DNA of 64,000 nt from Bacillota bacterium (GCA_023425025.1 JAFADG010000026.1:62001-126000), one strand, 5' to 3'; positions 1 through 9,248 are shown, counted from the stretch's first letter. Notes: generated by a model from the sequence alone, not told the origin. Numbers and translations are program-made.

Positions 1-1
1 G

Positions 2-1093
2 CACCTGGTACTTTGGCAAATTCCCGTCATCAAGCATGAGTGGGACGGCGCGCCGGGAGAGGCGCTTACAAATGACATCCGGGAAGCAACCGAAAAAGGA
101 TACGTGATCAAAAGCGCCGACGGCAGCCCCTATCGGATCACCGAAAACTGGTTCCACAACAGCATGCTGCCGGACTTTACGAACCCGGAAGCCAAACGCT
201 GGTGGTTTGATAAGCGCAAGCATCTTTTAGACATGGGCGTGGAGGGCTTCAAAACCGACGGCGGCGAGTTTCTGTTTGAAAAAGGCGCGAAGCTCTATGA
301 CGGCAGCACCGGCCTGGCGGCCCACAACCTGTATCCCGGGCAGTACATCGGCGCGTACCATGATTTTCTTCGGAAAAACGGCATAAACGGCGTTGTATTC
401 AGCCGCGCGGGCTATGTGGGGGCTCAAACCCAGCCCATCCACTGGGCGGGGGACCAGTTAAGCGAATGGAGTGAGCTATTAGGCCAGCTTCGTGCGGGGA
501 TCACCGCGGGCCTTTCCGGGGTGCTGTTCTGGGGTTTTGATATCGGCGGCTTCGCCGGCGAACTGCCCGGCGCCCAGCTGTATTTGCGGGCCACGGCCAT
601 GGCCTGCTTCAGCCCGGTCATGCAGTGGCATGCCGAGCCCAGGAACGGCCAGTTTTACGGCACGTATCAAAAGGATTACATCAATGACCGCAGCCCCTGG
701 AACCTGGCCGAAAAGCTGGGCGATGACCGCGTCGTCACCATTGCCTGCGAATACGCCCGGCTGCGGGAACGCCTGCGCCCCTATCTGTGGGAGGAAGCGC
801 AGTATTGCGCAAAGCATAACCGGCCCATGATGGCGCATTTGTGCCTGGACTTTCCCGATGATAAGCGGGCCTTTGCCGTGGATGATGAATATATGCTGGG
901 CCGGCGTTACCTCATCGCCCCCATTGTAAACGAGGGCGCACCGGGGAGAAGCGTATACCTGCCCAGCGGCATATGGCGGCACTATTTTACAGGCGAGACG
1001 TACGACGGGGCGCGGGATATATACGTTCATTGCCCGCTTGACATGATTCCTGTATTCGAAAGGAGAGATGCGCTTGGCGAAGGTCCGCATTGA
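2..1093 (+). CDS. GH31 family alpha-glycosidase, C-terminal part (5' end outside window)
   Basis: The frame is open from base 2, so the gene begins left of the window and about 363 codons are visible. GH31 enzymes are retaining hydrolases that remove terminal alpha-linked sugars. The nucleophile Asp lies in GFKTDGGE (Asp codon near 257) and the acid/base Asp in WAGDQLSEW (near 452), followed by GFDIGGF. The FKTD.GE form is closer to the alpha-xylosidase and sulfoquinovosidase branches than to classical maltases (WxDMNE), so the substrate is open. There is no signal peptide in view. The end overlaps the GH65 gene, which indicates translational coupling in a sugar operon. Confidence 0.9.
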   Translation, partial: HLVLWQIPVIKHEWDGAPGEALTNDIREATEKGYVIKSADGSPYRITENWFHNSMLPDFTNPEAKRWWFDKRKHLLDMGVEGFKTDGGEFLFEKGAKLYDGSTGLAAHNLYPGQYIGAYHDFLRKNGINGVVFSRAGYVGAQTQPIHWAGDQLSEWSELLGQLRAGITAGLSGVLFWGFDIGGFAGELPGAQLYLRATAMACFSPVMQWHAEPRNGQFYGTYQKDYINDRSPWNLAEKLGDDRVVTIACEYARLRERLRPYLWEEAQYCAKHNRPMMAHLCLDFPDDKRAFAVDDEYMLGRRYLIAPIVNEGAPGRSVYLPSGIWRHYFTGETYDGARDIYVHCPLDMIPVFERRDALGEGPH

Positions 1094-3110
1094 GCCGTGG
1101 GCAATATCCATAATGTCGCCGGCGGATGATTTTTGCCAAAGCATATTCTTCACCGGCAACGGGACACTGGGTGTCCGGGGCTTCGGCGGATATGAGGAAA
1201 AGAAATCGCCTGAGGCGCACGGGATCTTCCGGGCCGGGCTGTTCGACTTCATCAAGCCCGGGATTACGGACATGGTACAGCTGCCCGATGTTCTGACCCT
1301 GTGCATGGTAGGCGATGCGCCCCATGAAATCCGCCAGACCCTTGACATGCGCCGGGGCGTGCTTCGCCAGGCCTGGGAAAATGAAAGGGCCAGCATTGCG
1401 TTTGACCGGGCTGTGAGCATGGCGGACAGCCAGCTCATTTTACAGCAGATAACCGTCACGGCAAAGCAAGCCGGGCTGTTCACGGTGGAAGCCATCGCGG
1501 ATGCCGCCGTCAGGAACCTGCCCGTCCACGACGACCAAATGATCAAATCGACTGATTTAATAAAGCTGCTGGAAGTGGACGCGCTGCGGGAAGACGGGCT
1601 TGATATGCATACCGTCCCCAGCGGCCATCCGGTCACGATGGCGTGGGAGCTTATCAGCAGCCTGCCTGCAAAAAGCACCACCCAAATCGCCGGAGGAAAG
1701 TCAGGCACCAGGCTTATGCGCACGCTTTTAAAGGGCGAAGCCTGGACCGTGGAAAAGCGGGTGCGGGTGTTGGTGAAGGGCGAAGCGTCCCATTCAAAAG
1801 AATCAGACCCCTGGGCAGCTCACGAGCTTCAGTGGGAGGCGCTATGGGCGGATTGCGACATCCAACTGGACGCGGAGGATGCGCTGCAGGGCGCGGTGCG
1901 CTACAACATCTACCAAATGCTTTGCAATAACGCAGCCGACGACCGCACCGCCTCCATCGGCGCCAGGGGCCTGACCCACGGGCGCTACAAGGGCAATACC
2001 TTCTGGGATACGGAGATTTTTCTCTTTCCCTTCTACCTGTTTACGCGGCCGGAAGCTGCAAAGAACCTGATGCTCTACCGGGCCGACAAGCTCGATGACG
2101 CCCAGGCCCTGGCCGCCAGGCAGAACCTCGGCGGCGCGCGCTATCCCTGGATGTGCTCGGATACCGGCCGGGAGCAGTGCGAAAGCTGGGACATCGGCTT
2201 TTGCGAAACCCACATCACCGCCGACGTGGCCTACGCCATGCAGCGGTATGTATCGGTTACCGGAGACGGGACGTTTGTAAAGGAGCACGCAGCAAACGTA
2301 TGGCGCGAGACGGCCCGCTATTGGCTCAGCCGCTTCGCCTTTGAGGAAGCCACAGGCCGGTACAGCTCCTTTTTTGTCAAGGGCCCCGATGAATATTGCG
2401 GCGCGGCGGTGAACAACACCTACACCAACTACATGGCCCGCAACAACATCGCCCTGGCGCTGGATCATTGCGAGCTTGACCCCGGCGAACGGGAAAAGAT
2501 GGCCCATGTGCGGGAGAACATCACGATTCTTTACGATGAAAGCCGCGAGCTTTACTTGCAGGATGAACTGTTGGACCGGCTGGAACCGTATCCCTTCCCA
2601 AGGGATAACGACCGGCCCGCCTACAAGCAGGTGTGCTTCGACCGGATGCAGCGCTATAAAGTGCTCAAGCAGGCGGACCTGGTGCTTTTGATGAACCTGT
2701 TCCCCACTAACTTTACGCAGCGGCAGAAGCGGAATGTGTTTGATTACTACGAGCCCATTACCCTGCACGATTCCACCTTGAGCTTTGGCGTGCATGCGCA
2801 GCTGGCGCTGCAGCTTGGCCTTTTTGATAAGGCGGAGGCGTACCTGCATAAGGGGATTTATCTGGACTTGTACGACGTGATGGAAAACACGGGCCACGAG
2901 GGCATACACATGGCGGCGCTGGGCGCGGCCTGGCAGGCGCTGGTGTTCGGCGCGGCGGGGCTTGCCGCACATGATAACGGCACGGTAACGGCTGCGCCCC
3001 ATCTGCCGCCCTCCATCCGCGCGATGCATTTTGCGGTGCAGGTCCGTGGAAAGCGGTACAAGGTTTCGGTGTACGAATCGGGCGAATCGGAGATTCGGGA
3101 GATATCCTAA
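1074..3110 (+). CDS. GH65 family glycoside phosphorylase (maltose/kojibiose phosphorylase-like)
   Basis: GH65 inverting phosphorylases split alpha-glucobiosides with phosphate to give beta-glucose 1-phosphate. The N-terminal beta-sandwich shows FFTGNGTLGVRG. The catalytic acid Glu is in GPDEY (codon near 2391), followed by NNTYTNYMARNNIALAL as in the family. At about 679 residues it is somewhat shorter than the usual ~750. An ATG at 1068 is only 1 nt from the AGGAGA at 1061-1066, so the TTG at 1074 (7 nt spacing) is the better start. It overlaps the GH31 gene and is followed by ABC permeases, so imported disaccharide is probably phosphorolysed in the cytoplasm. Linkage specificity cannot be read from sequence alone. 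Confidence 0.9.
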   Translation: MAKVRIEPWAISIMSPADDFCQSIFFTGNGTLGVRGFGGYEEKKSPEAHGIFRAGLFDFIKPGITDMVQLPDVLTLCMVGDAPHEIRQTLDMRRGVLRQAWENERASIAFDRAVSMADSQLILQQITVTAKQAGLFTVEAIADAAVRNLPVHDDQMIKSTDLIKLLEVDALREDGLDMHTVPSGHPVTMAWELISSLPAKSTTQIAGGKSGTRLMRTLLKGEAWTVEKRVRVLVKGEASHSKESDPWAAHELQWEALWADCDIQLDAEDALQGAVRYNIYQMLCNNAADDRTASIGARGLTHGRYKGNTFWDTEIFLFPFYLFTRPEAAKNLMLYRADKLDDAQALAARQNLGGARYPWMCSDTGREQCESWDIGFCETHITADVAYAMQRYVSVTGDGTFVKEHAANVWRETARYWLSRFAFEEATGRYSSFFVKGPDEYCGAAVNNTYTNYMARNNIALALDHCELDPGEREKMAHVRENITILYDESRELYLQDELLDRLEPYPFPRDNDRPAYKQVCFDRMQRYKVLKQADLVLLMNLFPTNFTQRQKRNVFDYYEPITLHDSTLSFGVHAQLALQLGLFDKAEAYLHKGIYLDLYDVMENTGHEGIHMAALGAAWQALVFGAAGLAAHDNGTVTAAPHLPPSIRAMHFAVQVRGKRYKVSVYESGESEIREIS

Positions 3111-3125
3111 GGGGAGGTGATCTGC

Positions 3126-4019
3126 TTGTATTTATCCAACCGGCGGGAAAAACGGGCAACGGTGGCGCTGTTTCTCGCGCCGTCCCTGATCGGGCTGTTC
3201 GTGTTCTGCCTGATCCCCATGCTGGCCTCCATCGCCTACAGCCTGCTGGATTACGACCTTTTAAAACCCATGAGCAGCATCCAGTTTGTGGGCCTGCGCA
3301 ACTTTATCAGGGTGCTGACGGGGCGGGAGCTGTATGAAACAGGGCTGCATACCCTGACCTACGTGGTGCTCTACGTGCCGCTGGTGCTCATCGTCTCTCT
3401 GTTTCAGGCGCTGCTTCTAAACCGCGACTTCCGGGGCAAGGCCGCGTACCGCATCATCTTCTACACCCCGGTCATCACCTCCTGGGTGGCCGCGGCGGCG
3501 GTGTGGCGCTGGTTTTTGAACGGGCAGTTCGGCGCGTTCAACCAACTGCTGGGTTTGATCGGCATTGACGGCCCCAGCTGGCTCAATGACAAGAACTGGG
3601 CCATGCCGGGCATTGTGATCGCCGCGGTGTGGAAGGATTGCGGGTATTTTGCCCTTATCCTGCTGGCGGCGCTGAAAGCCATCGACAAAACCTACTACGA
3701 AGCCGCCGACCTGGACGGTGCGGGCTTCTTCCGCAAGCTATGGTCCATTATCCTGCCCTTGATTTCCCCGACGCTGTTTTTGCTGGTGGTCATGATCATC
3801 ATCGGCTCCCTGCAGGTATTCGATTCCGTATTCATCATGACCGGCGGCGGCCCGGCCGGGGCGACCACCATCTTCATGGAGCGCATTTACCGCTACGCCT
3901 TCCGCATGTACAAAATGGGCATGGCGTCGGCCTTCTCCTGGGTTATGTTTGTGCTGATCATGCTGTTCACGCTGTTGCAGTTCTGGCTGCAGAAAAGGTG
4001 GGTCAATTATGATACATGA
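3126..4019 (+). CDS. Sugar ABC transporter permease, MalF/UgpA type
   Basis: A polytopic permease of the carbohydrate uptake family 1. Several hydrophobic helices and the EAA loop (YYEAADLDGAGFFRKLWSIILP, spanning about 3697-3760) that contacts the ATPase are visible. The GGGGAGG at 3111-3117 lies 8 nt before a TTG at 3126, giving MYLSNRREKR; the GTG at 3117 overlaps the ribosome binding site and is rejected as start. It lies 15 nt after the GH65 stop and overlaps the next permease by 11 bp. No cognate ATPase is nearby, so a shared MsmX-type ATPase elsewhere is likely. Confidence 0.9.
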   Translation: MYLSNRREKRATVALFLAPSLIGLFVFCLIPMLASIAYSLLDYDLLKPMSSIQFVGLRNFIRVLTGRELYETGLHTLTYVVLYVPLVLIVSLFQALLLNRDFRGKAAYRIIFYTPVITSWVAAAAVWRWFLNGQFGAFNQLLGLIGIDGPSWLNDKNWAMPGIVIAAVWKDCGYFALILLAALKAIDKTYYEAADLDGAGFFRKLWSIILPLISPTLFLLVVMIIIGSLQVFDSVFIMTGGGPAGATTIFMERIYRYAFRMYKMGMASAFSWVMFVLIMLFTLLQFWLQKRWVNYDT

Positions 4020-4887
4020 GCAAGCGTCCCCGGCCATCATCCGTCAGCGCAGGCGGCCGGCCTTGCGGCGCGCGGCCGGCCAAACCCTTTTTTACCTAGC
4101 CATCACGCTGCTGGCGGCGTTCGTGGTGATGCCCTTTTTGTGGATGATCTCCACCTCGCTCAAAAGCCACGAGGGCATTATGACCGTGCCCATCCGCTGG
4201 ATCCCTGCGCATCCCACGGTGGAAGGGTATAACCGCGTCTTTTCCATGACCAATTTTTCCTTCCCCAGGGCCGTGTTCAACAGCTTCTTCCTATCCGCCA
4301 TGGGTACGCTGGTCAGCGTTTTATCGGCGGCCATGGCCGCCTTCATCTTTGCCAAGGTTCCCTTCCGCGGCCGGCAGCGCATTTTCGGCCTGTTCCTGGC
4401 GACGATGATGATCCCCGGCACCGTGACCATGGTGCCCAACTACATCATACTAAGCTATCTGGGATTACTGGACAGCTTTACGGGGCTGATTCTGCCCTCC
4501 ATCTTCAGCGCCTTCTCGGTGTTTATGCTAAGACAAAGCATGATGGGCTTAAACGACGCATACCTGGAATCCGCCTTCATCGACGGCGCGCCGCTGTACA
4601 AAATCTTCTACAAAATCGTGCTGCCCATGGTCAAGCCCACGGTGGCCACGCTGATCTTACTTAACTTCATGGGCCAGTGGAACAGCTACCTGTGGCCGCT
4701 GATCGTGCTGCAAAGCCCGCAAAAGCAAACGCTGCAGGTAGTGCTGGGCACCATGGCCAGCATGTACGGCGGCAATGAGCACATTCAAATGGCGGGCGCC
4801 GTGCTGTCCGTAATCCCGATTCTGATCGTGTATATGTTCTGCCAGAAGTATGTCGATAGGGGCATCGCCATCGGCGGCCTGAAATAA
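4009..4887 (+). CDS. Sugar ABC transporter permease, MalG/UgpE type
   Basis: Second membrane subunit of the importer, about 292 residues. It has an N-terminal helix after a basic stretch, six predicted transmembrane segments, and an EAA-like loop with YLESAFIDGAPLYKIFYKIV near 4560-4620. It begins inside the end of the previous permease with AAAAGGTGG as ribosome binding site, so the two subunits are translationally coupled. It is followed after 58 bp by the substrate-binding protein; the gap holds a small GC-rich hairpin (GGGCGG/CCGCCC near 4899-4914) that may act as an mRNA processing or stability signal. Confidence 0.9.
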   Translation: MIHEQASPAIIRQRRRPALRRAAGQTLFYLAITLLAAFVVMPFLWMISTSLKSHEGIMTVPIRWIPAHPTVEGYNRVFSMTNFSFPRAVFNSFFLSAMGTLVSVLSAAMAAFIFAKVPFRGRQRIFGLFLATMMIPGTVTMVPNYIILSYLGLLDSFTGLILPSIFSAFSVFMLRQSMMGLNDAYLESAFIDGAPLYKIFYKIVLPMVKPTVATLILLNFMGQWNSYLWPLIVLQSPQKQTLQVVLGTMASMYGGNEHIQMAGAVLSVIPILIVYMFCQKYVDRGIAIGGLK

Positions 4888-4945
4888 TGGATTTGTTGGG
4901 CGGGCGTACCGCCCTTCAGATAAAAATGAAACGGAGGAAACTGCC

Positions 4946-6205
4946 ATGAGGAAACTTCTGTCCCTGCTTGCGGTATTGGCGCTGCTGGTGGGCGTCGCCC
5001 CCCTTAATGCCGCCGCGGAGCCCATTACCATCACCTACGCCCATTTCTCCGCCGGCGAAGCGCAGGAAGCGACCCTGCGTGAAATGATCGCCATCTTTGA
5101 GCAAAAGAACCCGGACATCAAGATCGACGCCCGCGCCGTGGGCTACGGCGAGCACTTTACACAACTGGCCACGCAGATTGCCGCCAACAACGCGCCCGAC
5201 TGCTTTGAACTGAACATGGAAAACTTTCTGGCCTTTATCGTGCGCGACGCCGTGCAGGAAGTGGGCGGCCTGTTTGAATTGACCGGCGCCGACAAGAGCC
5301 TGTACAGCGAGGGCGTTTTGAACGCCTGCAGCAAGGACGGCAAGCTCTACGCCATCCCCATGAGCTACTCCACCACCGTGGAGCTGTACAACAAGACGCT
5401 CTTTGACAAGGCCGGCATCGCCTATCCCACCGACGGCTGGACCGTGGAAGACGAATTGAAGGCCGCCCAGGCCATCCAGGCCCTGGGGATCGAAGACACC
5501 TACGGCATGTTCCAGGAGATTCAGTACTGGGAGTTTTACAAGACCATCCGCGCCTTCGGCGGCAGCATGCTCAGCGAAGACGGCAAGACCTTCACCCTCA
5601 ACAGCCCCGAAAACGTGCAGGCCTTGCAATACATGGTGGACCGCGTCCGCGTGCACAAGGTCATGCCTTCTCAGGAGCAATTGGCCGGCCGCGGCAACGT
5701 AGACCTGTTCATTGAAGGCAAGCTGGGCATCCTCCGCTGCGGCATCTGGAATTTTGCCTCCATCGCCCAGCGCGCCACCGGCTTTGACTGGGACATCGCG
5801 GTAGAACCCGGCGCCGGGCAAAAGGCCACGTTCTTCTTTGCCAACGTGGGCTGCATCTCCCGCAACGCCGATGCGAAAAAGCAGGAAGCCGCCTTTAGGT
5901 TCTTAAACGCCATGGGCTCCGATCCGGACATCGTCAAGCTGCGCCTTGCCAGCCAGTGGGAGCTGCCCGTTGTGGCCGATGAGGCGCTGATGGCCGAATA
6001 CCTGAAAGTGACCCCGCCCAATAACAAGAAGGCCGTTCTGGACTCCATGGACTTCGCCGTGACCCCGCCCGCCCTGGAGGAGTTCAGCTATGCCGTGGAA
6101 ATTTTGAACCCCTTATTGTCCGGTTTGGAATCCACGGCCCTAACCGCCCAGGAGCTGCTGGATCAGGCCCAGGGCGAGCTGGAAAGCGCCATCGAGCTGA
6201 AGTAA
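4946..6205 (+). CDS. Extracellular sugar-binding protein of the ABC importer
   Basis: A 419-residue solute-binding protein of cluster B/D type. The first ~24 residues form a signal peptide ending in NAAAEP. There is no lipobox cysteine, so the protein looks like a signal peptidase I substrate rather than a lipoprotein, which is unusual for a Gram-positive binding protein. The mature start (ITYAHFSAGEAQE...) and GYGEHFTQLATQIAANNAPD follow the family pattern. GGAGG precedes the ATG by a normal distance. Last gene of the glucoside operon; a strong hairpin terminator follows. Confidence 0.9.
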   Translation: MRKLLSLLAVLALLVGVAPLNAAAEPITITYAHFSAGEAQEATLREMIAIFEQKNPDIKIDARAVGYGEHFTQLATQIAANNAPDCFELNMENFLAFIVRDAVQEVGGLFELTGADKSLYSEGVLNACSKDGKLYAIPMSYSTTVELYNKTLFDKAGIAYPTDGWTVEDELKAAQAIQALGIEDTYGMFQEIQYWEFYKTIRAFGGSMLSEDGKTFTLNSPENVQALQYMVDRVRVHKVMPSQEQLAGRGNVDLFIEGKLGILRCGIWNFASIAQRATGFDWDIAVEPGAGQKATFFFANVGCISRNADAKKQEAAFRFLNAMGSDPDIVKLRLASQWELPVVADEALMAEYLKVTPPNNKKAVLDSMDFAVTPPALEEFSYAVEILNPLLSGLESTALTAQELLDQAQGELESAIELK

Positions 6206-6232
6206 TGCCGGCTGACTGGTGCAGATCATAAC

Positions 6233-6281
6233 AACAAGGGCAGCCGTGGGGAAAGTTTCTCCCCATGGCTGCCCTTGTTTT
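6233..6281. terminator. Bidirectional hairpin terminator between sugar operon and dpaB
   Basis: Near-perfect inverted repeat with arms AACAAGGGCAGCCGTGGGG and CCCCATGGCTGCCCTTGTT, followed by TTTT on the plus strand and preceded by AA-rich sequence. It ends the sugar operon and may also serve the convergent dpaB transcript. Confidence 0.85.
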
Positions 6282-6362
6282 GGAGCCGGTGTCTAATCAA
6301 TAAGCGATGGTCGCATGCATCCTTTTTAGGCTCATGATATATGCGGCTCGCTGCAGGCATTT

Positions 6363-6965
6363 TTAATGCTTGACGCCGTTCTCTTCCTCCGGCATCAGCA
6401 GCATCGGCTGAATCTGCACGCCGGCCAGGGCGGAGGCAATGGTTTGCGGAATCTTGTCAAAGTGCGCCACCAGCGAGCGGGGCTTGTTGTAGGGGTCGTC
6501 CTGCCCGTAGGGCACGAAATACAGGTTGCTCATGGAAAGCAGCCGGCCGATGTTGGCCGCGCTCATGGACAGCCCATCGTTGGTGGATACGGCGATCACC
6601 ACCGGCCGGCCGTTGCGCAAATGGGATTTCGCGCCCAGCAGCACCGGCGTGTCATAGATGCAGTTGGCCATCTTGCCCAGCGTGTTGCCGGTGGCCGGGG
6701 CGATGACGTATACGTCCGTCATCTTCTTGGGGCCGATGGGCTCCACCTCGTGCAGCGTTTCCAGGGGCTTTTTCCCCGTGATTTCTTCCAGCTTTTGATG
6801 AATTTGCGCCTGGGTGAAGAAACGGTTCTCCTCATGGCCCGCGTTGTAGGACAGGATGGGGATCACATCGTATCCCCTGTTCACCAGTTCCTGCATCTGC
6901 TCAAACACTTTTTCGAATGTACAAAAGGAGCCCGTTAAGGCAAAGCCTACGCGGGTGCTGTTCAC
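6363..6965 (-). CDS. dpaB: Dipicolinate synthase subunit B (flavoprotein)
   Basis: Also called SpoVFB. With DpaA it oxidises dihydrodipicolinate to dipicolinic acid in the mother cell during sporulation. The 200-residue protein begins VGFALTGSFCTFEKVF, a flavoprotein (FMN) fold, with APATGNTLGKMANC in the middle. The start is GTG at 6965, one base after the dpaA stop, with AGGAGGG at 6972-6978 as ribosome binding site. The dpaA-dpaB order and spacing are those of other spore formers, which makes sporulation of this organism likely. Confidence 0.93.
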   Translation of the reverse strand: MNSTRVGFALTGSFCTFEKVFEQMQELVNRGYDVIPILSYNAGHEENRFFTQAQIHQKLEEITGKKPLETLHEVEPIGPKKMTDVYVIAPATGNTLGKMANCIYDTPVLLGAKSHLRNGRPVVIAVSTNDGLSMSAANIGRLLSMSNLYFVPYGQDDPYNKPRSLVAHFDKIPQTIASALAGVQIQPMLLMPEEENGVKH

Positions 6966-6966
6966 A

Positions 6967-7794
6967 TTAAACCCTCCTTATGCGGCTTTCAAAATAGTCA
7001 AACAACAGCCGGGCCGCGGTCAGCGGCGCGTACCGGCCGGGTATGCCGCCCTCCCGCCAGGCGTTGATTCCGTGGCGCGCGGCGGCGTCCAGATCGATGC
7101 CGAAGGGAGCGCTGGCCAGGTCAATGGCCAGGGCGTGGCTTGGCAGCGCGGCCATCACATTTTCGCCTGCCACCGGGGCCGGCGCGGTGTTGAACAGAAT
7201 ATCCGCCTCCATGGCCGCGATGGGCAGAGCCTCCATGGGCACGGGTATGCAGCCCGCGTCTTTCGCCCAATTCAGCCCTTCCTCCCGCCGGGCGGCCATG
7301 AACACCTTCGCGCCAATGCCCCTCAGCATCCGGGCCAGCTCCTTGCCGATGCGGCCGGGGCCGATAACAAGGCACGCGGAACCGCAGATGGTATGGTTGG
7401 CCTTTTGCATGGCGGCGTAGATAGCGCCTTCCGCCGAGGGCATGGCGTTGGATTCCTCATAGGCCGGGTCCTCGCCGGGCAGTATCAGCTGCCATTCCTT
7501 TTGCCGGGCGGTGCGGCTCAAGTCCTCATCCAACTGGCCTGTCATCACAAATACGCCTTGGCCGATGAGCGAGGCCACCTCCGCCGCGGGGATGGGCCTC
7601 TTTGCTTTGGCTGCCGGAATAAACCCATCCCGGCTGGCCCGGGGAAAAGGCAGCACGACTGCCTGGGCGCGCGTCAGCGCCCGGGGCGCATCGAAATCGC
7701 CCTGGCCCCATGTATCGGTTTCATAACCTCTTTTTGCAAACAGGTCCGCCAAAAGACGAAGGCGGTCATCCCCGCCCACGATGCACACGCGCAT
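6967..7794 (-). CDS. dpaA: Dipicolinate synthase subunit A
   Basis: Also called SpoVFA, partner of DpaB. A Rossmann-type dehydrogenase of about 275 residues: N-terminal MRVCIVGGDDRL, then a second nucleotide-binding motif VIGPGRIGKELARMLRGIGA in the middle. The AAGGAGG at 7803-7809 lies 8 nt before the ATG at 7794, so the longer in-frame ATG at 7815 is rejected. First gene of the two-gene operon; a sporulation-specific promoter would be expected in the divergent gap 7795-7935, but I do not see a convincing one. Confidence 0.93.
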   Translation of the reverse strand: MRVCIVGGDDRLRLLADLFAKRGYETDTWGQGDFDAPRALTRAQAVVLPFPRASRDGFIPAAKAKRPIPAAEVASLIGQGVFVMTGQLDEDLSRTARQKEWQLILPGEDPAYEESNAMPSAEGAIYAAMQKANHTICGSACLVIGPGRIGKELARMLRGIGAKVFMAARREEGLNWAKDAGCIPVPMEALPIAAMEADILFNTAPAPVAGENVMAALPSHALAIDLASAPFGIDLDAAARHGINAWREGGIPGRYAPLTAARLLFDYFESRIRRV

Positions 7795-7935
7795 ATGGTT
7801 TTCCTCCTTAGGCATCCTGCTCCATCCTATTCCGGCAGAGGCGATGTGTGCGGCGGAAAATACAGTCGAAAATTGTAAATATACGGTAGACGTGGAAAGA
7901 AAAATGCGTTACACTATAAATAGGGAGGAAAGGAT

Positions 7936-8724
7936 ATGAACGGAAGTGAGAGTGCAGTGACGGTACCGCTTCACCTGTTTGGACACGCCCTGCGTAAGTT
8001 CTGGCAGCATAGGGATCTGCTGTGGTCTATCTACCTGATGAATGCTTTTCTCATTTTCCTGCGCCTGTTCGCAGGCATTTATCTGATCAAAAGCCCGGCT
8101 GTGGATACCGTTTTGAACCTTTTGTTCAACATTTTCACGACACCCGTCATGGTGCTGGGGCTAAGCCGCGTGCTGCTGAGCGTAATGCGGGGCGGGCCGG
8201 TGCGGCTTTCGATGCTGCTGGCGGATTTTGCAAGCCTGCGGACACTGAAAAAAGCGCTGGCCGCCGCGTTGATTTGGCAGGCGCCGACATTTTGGATCAC
8301 CTTTTTGATTTCCGTGAACATTCCCCAAATCAATACACTGGGCCAGGTATTCCTGGCCGTACCGCTGCTCGTCTTTGGCATTTTGGCGTGGCTCTGGCTT
8401 TTGCTCAAGCTGTTTCTGTTCCCCTACCTTTTCGTCACAAGGCCTGAAGAAAAGCTGCGCACGCTTGCAAAAGCGTCGTTTGAGGCTGTCCGCGGCAAAA
8501 GCTGGCGCACCGCCGGAACCTACCTCGCGTCGGTATGGATGGTTGCGCTGCTTGCCGTCTGCCTGATTTCGCTGACAGGTCCCATGATCACCCACGATGC
8601 CGCCAGGGCCAGCAGCCTGTGGCTGTTCTATAACGGGATCATCACCATCTCCGTCACCCTCGTGGGGCCCTACACGGGGCTGGCCATGGCCGGTTACGCC
8701 GACCGGCTGCTGGCGAAGGAGTAA
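7936..8724 (+). CDS. Polytopic membrane protein of unknown function
   Basis: 262 residues with about six hydrophobic segments (around residues 25-55, 60-85, 108-130, 137-165, 195-218 and 228-250) and basic cytoplasmic loops. The layout resembles DUF975-like or related small integral membrane proteins, but I cannot assign a family with confidence. GGGAGGAAAGG precedes the ATG and a TATAAA at 7915-7920 could be its -10 box, though no good -35 is seen. It is divergent from dpaAB and followed by two long hairpin repeats, so it is probably a single-gene unit. Confidence 0.8.
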   Translation: MNGSESAVTVPLHLFGHALRKFWQHRDLLWSIYLMNAFLIFLRLFAGIYLIKSPAVDTVLNLLFNIFTTPVMVLGLSRVLLSVMRGGPVRLSMLLADFASLRTLKKALAAALIWQAPTFWITFLISVNIPQINTLGQVFLAVPLLVFGILAWLWLLLKLFLFPYLFVTRPEEKLRTLAKASFEAVRGKSWRTAGTYLASVWMVALLAVCLISLTGPMITHDAARASSLWLFYNGIITISVTLVGPYTGLAMAGYADRLLAKE

Positions 8725-8757
8725 GGCGTGGCCTTCATCCATTGATATGGCACAGTC

Positions 8758-9034
8758 AAAAAGGGGCTGCGTGCTAAAGCTGCATTTGCATCATGTTATT
8801 CAAGAAGAAGGATATCGCGTCTTCGGACGCGACCAAAGGGCTTTCCGATCGGTCCGGCCTGCTCAATAGTCGCATTGCTGCGCTTTCGCTTGCACTGCTC
8901 CTTTTCGCCGGCTTCCTGTGCCCTGCCTTTTTCCGCCGCAGGCGGCGGCAGGGCTTCGGAACCTTTGGAAGCCTTCGGACACCATCTTCTTGAATATTCA
9001 TGCAATGATGCGCTTAGCACGACAGCCCCTTTTT
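8758..9034. repeat. 277-bp imperfect long inverted repeat (MITE-like), with an internal second repeat
   Basis: The outer arms AAAAAGGGGCTG (8758-8769) and CAGCCCCTTTTT (9023-9034) are perfect complements. Further in, GTGCTAA and ATTCAAGAAGA have matching partners on the other side (TTAGCAC, TCTTCTTGAAT), so the whole stretch can fold back on itself. Inside, 8831-8847 carries GACCAAAGGGCTTTCCG, which recurs at 53436-53452. No gene is seen. It could be a non-autonomous mobile repeat or a large structured transcript end of the upstream gene. Confidence 0.75.
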
Positions 9035-9088
9035 CGGAATAAAAACAGATGGAAAGCGCCGGGCAAGAAAGCGGATAGCTTGCTTTTC

Positions 9089-9248
9089 ATACTAGTGGAA
9101 AACATTATTTCGTCCAAAGCGGCGAGGAATTTTCGATGCAGGGCAAGGGGTCGGAGCGAGACGTAGCAGCGCTACGTTGAGCGGAGAACGACGCAGCCCT
9201 GCGCGAAAAGTACTGCCGCAACGACGAAATAATGTTTGGAATTAGTAT
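9089..9248. repeat. 160-bp palindromic repeat between convergent genes
   Basis: Arms start ATACTA and continue with AACATTATTTCGTC at 9101-9114, matched by GACGAAATAATGTT at 9222-9235. Internal matches (GCGGC/GCCGC, TTTTCG/CGAAAA, GCAGGGC/GCCCTGC) lead to the centre CGTAGCAGCGCTACG at 9162-9176. The right arm ends exactly at the stop codon of the convergent lactonase gene. It probably works as a bidirectional terminator; its size and symmetry suggest a dispersed repeat family. Confidence 0.8.

Noticed and set aside
479..1723. Long open frames opposite GH31, GH65, pepT, the LysM gene, liv genes and others
   Set aside because: High GC and codon bias create long antisense frames. They lack ribosome binding sites and protein-like motifs, and each lies over a gene with clear family signatures.
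8821..9166. Short frames inside the foldback repeats
   Set aside because: Their translations are Arg/Pro/Ala-rich products of hairpin DNA without ribosome binding sites.
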